From Pinibacter aurantiacus (GTDB lineage: Bacteria > Bacteroidota > Bacteroidia > Chitinophagales > Chitinophagaceae), in contig NZ_JAHSPG010000002.1 in assembly GCF_019130065.1 (NCBI RefSeq), forward strand, positions 248,001-312,000: a stretch of DNA of 64,000 nucleotides. Reading direction: 5' to 3'. Of this stretch, positions 60,295 to 64,000 are shown in pieces (position 1 is the first letter of the stretch; each line of letters starts with the position of its first letter). Under the pieces are notes generated by a model that searched no databases, was not told the DNA's origin, and was given only the letters and a program-made list of their open reading frames with translations. A program made the position numbers and the translations under genes.

Positions 60295-62529
60295 ATGATA
60301 GTAGACGACTTAAAGGCATACAAAAAGTTCACGACGAGTTATTATGTAAATGAAGGGTTCCGCATTACTGCCGCTGTAATGATTCCCGTGTTGCTTTCTT
60401 CCTATCTTGGCCACCTGGCCATGGGAATTACGTTTGTGCTGGGCGCACTTTGCACGAGCAGCGTAGATACTCCCGGTCCCATACACCACCGCAGAAACGC
60501 CATGCGCATCACCATTCTTCTTATTTTCCTTGGCGCCATTATCGTGGGTTTTACTGTGAGGGTTCCGTGGCTGATGGCAATTGAGCTGGCCCTGTCTGCG
60601 TTTACTTTCTCGATGATCGGCGTATATGGTTTGCGCGCTTCTTCAATTGGTGCGGCGGCGCTTTTACTGCTGGTATTGAACATCGATGATAATTACACCA
60701 CCAAAGAAATATTCATAAATGCAGGGCTCGTAGGTGCCGGGGGCATCTGGTATTTTCTCTGGAGCGTTTTGCTGAACAGATTGCGGCCTTACAAGTTGGC
60801 CCAGCAAGCAATTGGCGATTCCATTTTATCGCTGGCAAAATACACCCGCATCAAGGCTTCTTTGTACAATAAAAATGTTGATTACGAAAAAGCATACAAA
60901 ACGTTGCTGGAAGAACAGGTGCATATACACACCAAACAAAACCTGGTTCGCGAAGTGTTGTTCAAAACGAGAAGCATTGTTAAGGAAACAACGCATACGG
61001 GTCGTGTGTTGTTAATGACCTTTCTCGATTCGGTTGATCTTTTTGAACGCATTATGACCTCTCAGCAGGATTATAAGGCGCTGCATGATTGCTTTGATGA
61101 TGACATGCTGCACAGGTTCCAGGTGATTATTTTACAAATTGCTTCAGAACTTGAAAACATAGGCATCGCATTGCAGGAAGGCACAAAGTCAGTTCCAAAT
61201 GACGACCTCACACAGGCGCTTGAAGGACTTAAAACGCACTTTTCTGAATACAGGCACCAACATCTCAACGAAACCAATATTGAAGGGTTCATCAGTTTGC
61301 GACACATACTCGACAGCATCGTCGACATTCGCAATCGCTTGCTGACAATGCACCGTTATACGCGGTATGATAAAAACCTGAACATTGAAAAAGACGCCAC
61401 GCTTGACTATAACCAGTTCGTATCACATACAGAGATCAGCACAAGACAGTTTTTCACCAACATCAATTTTCACTCAAACATTTTCAGGCATTCATTACGG
61501 GTGAGCCTGGCGATGCTGGCTGGATTCTTTTTGGCAAAAGCAATAGCTGTTGGCCATGGCTACTGGATATTGCTTACCATACTGGTTATTTTAAAACCAG
61601 CGTACAGCCTTACCAAACAACGGAATTTTCAAAGACTTGCAGGAACGGTCATTGGAGCGGTGATAGGTGCCACAACCCTGTACTTTTTGAGAGACAGGAC
61701 GGTGATTTTGGTGGTGTTGATGATCATCGGAATGTTGGGTGCATACAGCTTGCTGCGCCTCCAATATTTTATAGCGGTTATTTTCATGACTTTTTACATA
61801 CTGCTTGCATTCTATTTCCTCAAGCATAATGACTTTCAAAGGGTCATTCAGGATCGCGTAATTGATACCGCGATCGGCTCTGTTATTGCGTTTGCATTTG
61901 TAATGCTTATTCCGCCGAAATGGGAGCATGAGCAAATAAAAAAATTGCTTACAAATTGCATCAAAGCAAATGCTGTTTATTTCAACGCAGTTGCACAAGT
62001 ATTTACGGGCAAAGACTTCAACAGTTCTCAGTATAAATTTTTCAGAAAAGAAAGTTTCGTAGCATTAAGCAATCTTTCAGATGCTTTCCAGCGCATGCTT
62101 TCCGAGCCGCGCAGCAAGCAGAAAAACAGTATGCAGATTTATCAGCTCACAGTTTCCAATCACATACTGGCATCGCACATTGCAACGCTTGCTTCTTATG
62201 TTTTTAGTTTTGGGCAAAAGCATGTTTCGATGGATTTTCTTCCACTTATAGATGATAGCATATCTCATTTTGATAACACAATCGCAATCCTCGATGGCAA
62301 TAGTGTAAGCACGCAGGATATGACGCAGATACAAAAAAGCAAATACATTGTGAGAAATAAAGTGGAAGAGCTGTTATCGCAGCGTGTACAGGAACTTAAA
62401 GCCGGATCATTCGATACCGACACAAGGCATCAATTGTCGCAATTGAAGACCATCACCGATCAATTTGAGTACGTGCACAAAATTTCCATCGACATGGAAA
62501 AAATTGCGGGAAAATTTAATACTGCGTAA
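60295..62529 (+). CDS. FUSC/YccS-family inner-membrane protein
   Basis: 744 residues. Two membrane blocks of several helices each (about 25-160 and 395-530) alternate with cytoplasmic helical regions (about 165-390 and 535-744), the two-fold layout of the FUSC family (YccS, AaeB-like). Typical stretches are FRHSLRVSLAMLAGFFLAKA and GYWILLTILVILKPAYSLTK. Members are thought to export aromatic acids or other small molecules; without the membrane-fusion partner genes that AaeB uses, the role here is unclear. The start ATG follows the repeat at 60135-60255. Confidence 0.9.
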   Translation: MIVDDLKAYKKFTTSYYVNEGFRITAAVMIPVLLSSYLGHLAMGITFVLGALCTSSVDTPGPIHHRRNAMRITILLIFLGAIIVGFTVRVPWLMAIELALSAFTFSMIGVYGLRASSIGAAALLLLVLNIDDNYTTKEIFINAGLVGAGGIWYFLWSVLLNRLRPYKLAQQAIGDSILSLAKYTRIKASLYNKNVDYEKAYKTLLEEQVHIHTKQNLVREVLFKTRSIVKETTHTGRVLLMTFLDSVDLFERIMTSQQDYKALHDCFDDDMLHRFQVIILQIASELENIGIALQEGTKSVPNDDLTQALEGLKTHFSEYRHQHLNETNIEGFISLRHILDSIVDIRNRLLTMHRYTRYDKNLNIEKDATLDYNQFVSHTEISTRQFFTNINFHSNIFRHSLRVSLAMLAGFFLAKAIAVGHGYWILLTILVILKPAYSLTKQRNFQRLAGTVIGAVIGATTLYFLRDRTVILVVLMIIGMLGAYSLLRLQYFIAVIFMTFYILLAFYFLKHNDFQRVIQDRVIDTAIGSVIAFAFVMLIPPKWEHEQIKKLLTNCIKANAVYFNAVAQVFTGKDFNSSQYKFFRKESFVALSNLSDAFQRMLSEPRSKQKNSMQIYQLTVSNHILASHIATLASYVFSFGQKHVSMDFLPLIDDSISHFDNTIAILDGNSVSTQDMTQIQKSKYIVRNKVEELLSQRVQELKAGSFDTDTRHQLSQLKTITDQFEYVHKISIDMEKIAGKFNTA

Positions 62530-62537
62530 ATTCAACC

Positions 62538-62619
62538 CTTCGACAAGCTCAGGGTGACAGCTCCCTTAGGCTGTCAGGCTGAGCTTGTCGAAGCCCGTCC
62601 GACCGGTCATCCGGGCGGG
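62538..62619. repeat. CTTCGACAAGCTCAG inverted repeat
   Basis: Arms 62538-62560 and 62571-62593 pair at 21 of 23 positions. The core cttcgacaagctcag is a repeat I have seen in many unrelated bacterial genomes. It is followed by a second imperfect palindrome cccgtccgaccggtc...gggcggg (62594-62619). Confidence 0.85.
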
Positions 62620-62653
62620 CCTTGTCAAACAGGAACGATAACCGTTATAACAA

Positions 62654-63493
62654 ATGAAGGACTGTCACATATTATTAATCAAATGCGCCGACCGCCAGGG
62701 CCTGATCGCCAATATTACCGGCGTTTTGTTTCGCCATAGTATAAACGTAGTAGTGATGAAAGAATTTGTGGAGCCCGAAACCAACACTTACTTTTCACGC
62801 CTCGAGTTGCTGGGGCCGCTTGATGTTGAATTAATAAAAACAGAACTGCTCAATACCCTTCCTGCCGATACAAAGCTGATGATCCATCCAAGGAGAAAGA
62901 AGGATATTGTTGTGCTGGTGACAAAGGAACATCATTGCCTGGGTGATTTACTGGTGCGTCATCACTTTGATGAGTTGCATGCAAACATCAAAGCAGTGAT
63001 TGGTAATTATGATGTTTTGAAAAACTTTACCGAAAGGTTTGATATACCGTTTCATCACATAGATCACGAGTTGTACGATAAAGAAGAGTTTGAAGCAAGA
63101 GTGATTGATGCCATTCAGCAATACCATCCCGATTATATTGTGCTGGCGAAATTCATGCGCATTCTATCGGGAAATTTTGTGGCGAAATTCGAAGAGAAGA
63201 TCATCAACATTCACCACTCTTTCCTACCAGCGTTCATTGGTGCCAATCCCTATAGAAAGGCCTACGAACGCGGCGTTAAACTAATTGGCGCTACGGCCCA
63301 TATTGTAAACAACGACCTTGACGAAGGCCCGATCATCACACAAAAAACGATACCCGTTGATCATGAGCATGATGTAAAAGGCATGCGCGAAGCGGGCCAC
63401 GAAATTGAGAAGTCTGTGCTGGCCGACGCGTTGAAACTCGTATTTGATGACAGAATATTCGTGATGAACAATAAAACGATCATCTTCAACTAG
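62654..63493 (+). CDS. purU: Formyltetrahydrofolate deformylase
   Basis: 279 residues. An N-terminal ACT domain (about 3-80; LIKCADRQGLIANITGVLF) is followed by a formyltransferase-like hydrolase domain. The catalytic triad of that fold is Asn185 and His187 in INIHHSFLPAF and Asp223 in NNDLDEGPII. PurU splits 10-formyl-THF to formate and THF, balancing one-carbon units and supplying formate to PurT. The ACT domain would give amino-acid control (Met/Gly in E. coli). Length matches the family. Confidence 0.96.
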   Translation: MKDCHILLIKCADRQGLIANITGVLFRHSINVVVMKEFVEPETNTYFSRLELLGPLDVELIKTELLNTLPADTKLMIHPRRKKDIVVLVTKEHHCLGDLLVRHHFDELHANIKAVIGNYDVLKNFTERFDIPFHHIDHELYDKEEFEARVIDAIQQYHPDYIVLAKFMRILSGNFVAKFEEKIINIHHSFLPAFIGANPYRKAYERGVKLIGATAHIVNNDLDEGPIITQKTIPVDHEHDVKGMREAGHEIEKSVLADALKLVFDDRIFVMNNKTIIFN

Positions 63494-63497
63494 AGGG

Positions 63498-63569
63498 CAC
63501 GCAGATGACACTGATTAGACTGATTTACACAGATCAGCGCAAATCGGTCTAATCAGCGTCATCTGCGTG
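63498..63569. repeat. Inverted repeat, word about GATTAGAC (period 7-8)
   Basis: Arms 63498-63526 and 63541-63569 pair at 27 of 29 positions with a 14-nt loop, starting five bases after the purU stop. A CACTAAGG-type right arm follows alone at about 63591-63617. Confidence 0.92.
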
Positions 63570-63623
63570 ACAATTTAATGTTTGGAGCCTTAGTGAACCT
63601 TAGTGTCTTAGTGGTAAATCTTG

Positions 63624-64000
63624 TTATTTCACTTCTTTAGAGCTGCCCTCAAAAAACAAATTCACCTCCGGATCTAGCACAAAAGCCTGGGGCCTGGTGT
63701 CACAAGAGAAAGTAGTAACAGTCTTCGTGTCTCTAACGTCGATTTGCTTAATCTCCGATCCTATTTTTATTTGTAATGGAAAATCAAAAGCCTTTGTTTG
63801 TTGTTGCAAAACAGTAATCGCAATTTCTTTTTTATTCGCATCATATTTCCATGAAACATCAAGCACAGGATGCTCTTTTGTGTACAACCATTGCTGGAAG
63901 AAAGGCTTCAAATCTGTGCCGCTTACTTTTTCAAATACCGCCCGCAAATCATCAGTGTTCGCATTCTTGCCGCGATAAGTACTGTAATATTCTTTGATTG
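63624..64000 (-). CDS. M1-family metallopeptidase, C-terminal fragment cut by the window edge
   Basis: The last 124 complete codons of a gene that enters from the right edge; the frame is open to base 64000, and the apparent start at 63947 is an internal Leu codon. The sequence YYSTYRGKNANTDDLRAVFE, then KVSGTDLKPFFQQWLYTKEHP, is the end of the M1 aminopeptidase helical domain. It is followed by a beta-sandwich (LDVSWKYD to the end). The zinc-binding HExxH part lies outside the window. Exported M1 aminopeptidases of this type are common in Bacteroidota. Confidence 0.85.
   Translation of the reverse strand, partial: IKEYYSTYRGKNANTDDLRAVFEKVSGTDLKPFFQQWLYTKEHPVLDVSWKYDANKKEIAITVLQQQTKAFDFPLQIKIGSEIKQIDVRDTKTVTTFSCDTRPQAFVLDPEVNLFFEGSSKEVK

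Noticed and set aside
62554-62739. 61-residue ORF before purU
   Set aside because: Made from the CTTCGACAAGCTCAG repeat and overlaps the purU start in another frame.

Overview
The window looks like a chromosomal segment of a Bacteroidota bacterium, most likely Chitinophagaceae or a close relative. Supporting signs are a SusC/SusD locus driven by an ECF sigma/FecR pair, PKD-like and DUF4843 lipoproteins, the gliding lipoprotein GldH, BatB/BatC/BatD, an S46 dipeptidyl-peptidase, TlpA-type thioredoxins, and TAnnTTTG -7 promoter boxes. No rRNA, tRNA, prophage, transposase or CRISPR array was seen. About 50 genes fill the window; those at both ends are cut by the edges.

Layout. 1-0.9 kb: a TonB-dependent receptor fragment and a small cysteine-motif protein. 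1.3-6.9 kb: enoyl-CoA hydratase family, degenerate arginase-family protein, PBP4-type carboxypeptidase, mutL. 7.2-23.0 kb: one long minus-strand block running ECF sigma, FecR, SusC, SusD, DUF4843, PKD-like lipoprotein, transglutaminase-like lipoprotein, TlpA, S46 peptidase, TlpA. It has the architecture of a polysaccharide utilization locus but carries a peptidase and no recognisable glycosidase, so peptide capture is the natural guess. 23.3-39.4 kb: NagZ/beta-lactamase fusion, OsmC, aldo/keto reductase, Prc protease, LptC, RNase HII, BatB-BatC, a two-component system, GldH, YicC, pseudouridine synthase. 39.4-39.9 kb: a gene-free AT-rich gap with two DnaA-box-like 9-mers. 39.9-53.6 kb: LpxD, macrodomain, flavin reductase, SDR enzymes, a membrane-anchored GspG-like protein, BatD, YjjG, UvrD-type helicase, zinc-ribbon protein, rhodanese-thioredoxin fusion. 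53.6-64 kb: a 1260-residue AsmA/TamB-like protein, an Abi_2/HEPN protein with an upstream structured RNA, a secreted C1 peptidase, FUSC membrane protein, PurU, and the C-terminus of an M1 peptidase.

Two things stand out. First, the Abi-family HEPN protein (57566-58471) has, on the same strand just upstream, its own -7 box, a strong bulged hairpin and a hairpin plus U7 tract ending about 20 nt before the GTG start. This is the layout of an RNA/toxin-like defence module. Second, the intergenic gaps are filled with long inverted repeats whose arms are degenerate tandem arrays of a 7- or 8-bp word, usually 4-5 units. At least ten different words are used. The two arms of one site match each other well, and many arms contain or abut the stop codon of the neighbouring gene. 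Because 7 and 8 are not multiples of 3 and most words contain TAA, TGA or TAG, each arm gives stops in several frames and also a long hairpin at the 3' end of the gene. A second class is short simple palindromes, partly combined into composite modules. One palindromic element sits on the fecR stop codon between 28-bp direct repeats and leaves the protein end intact.
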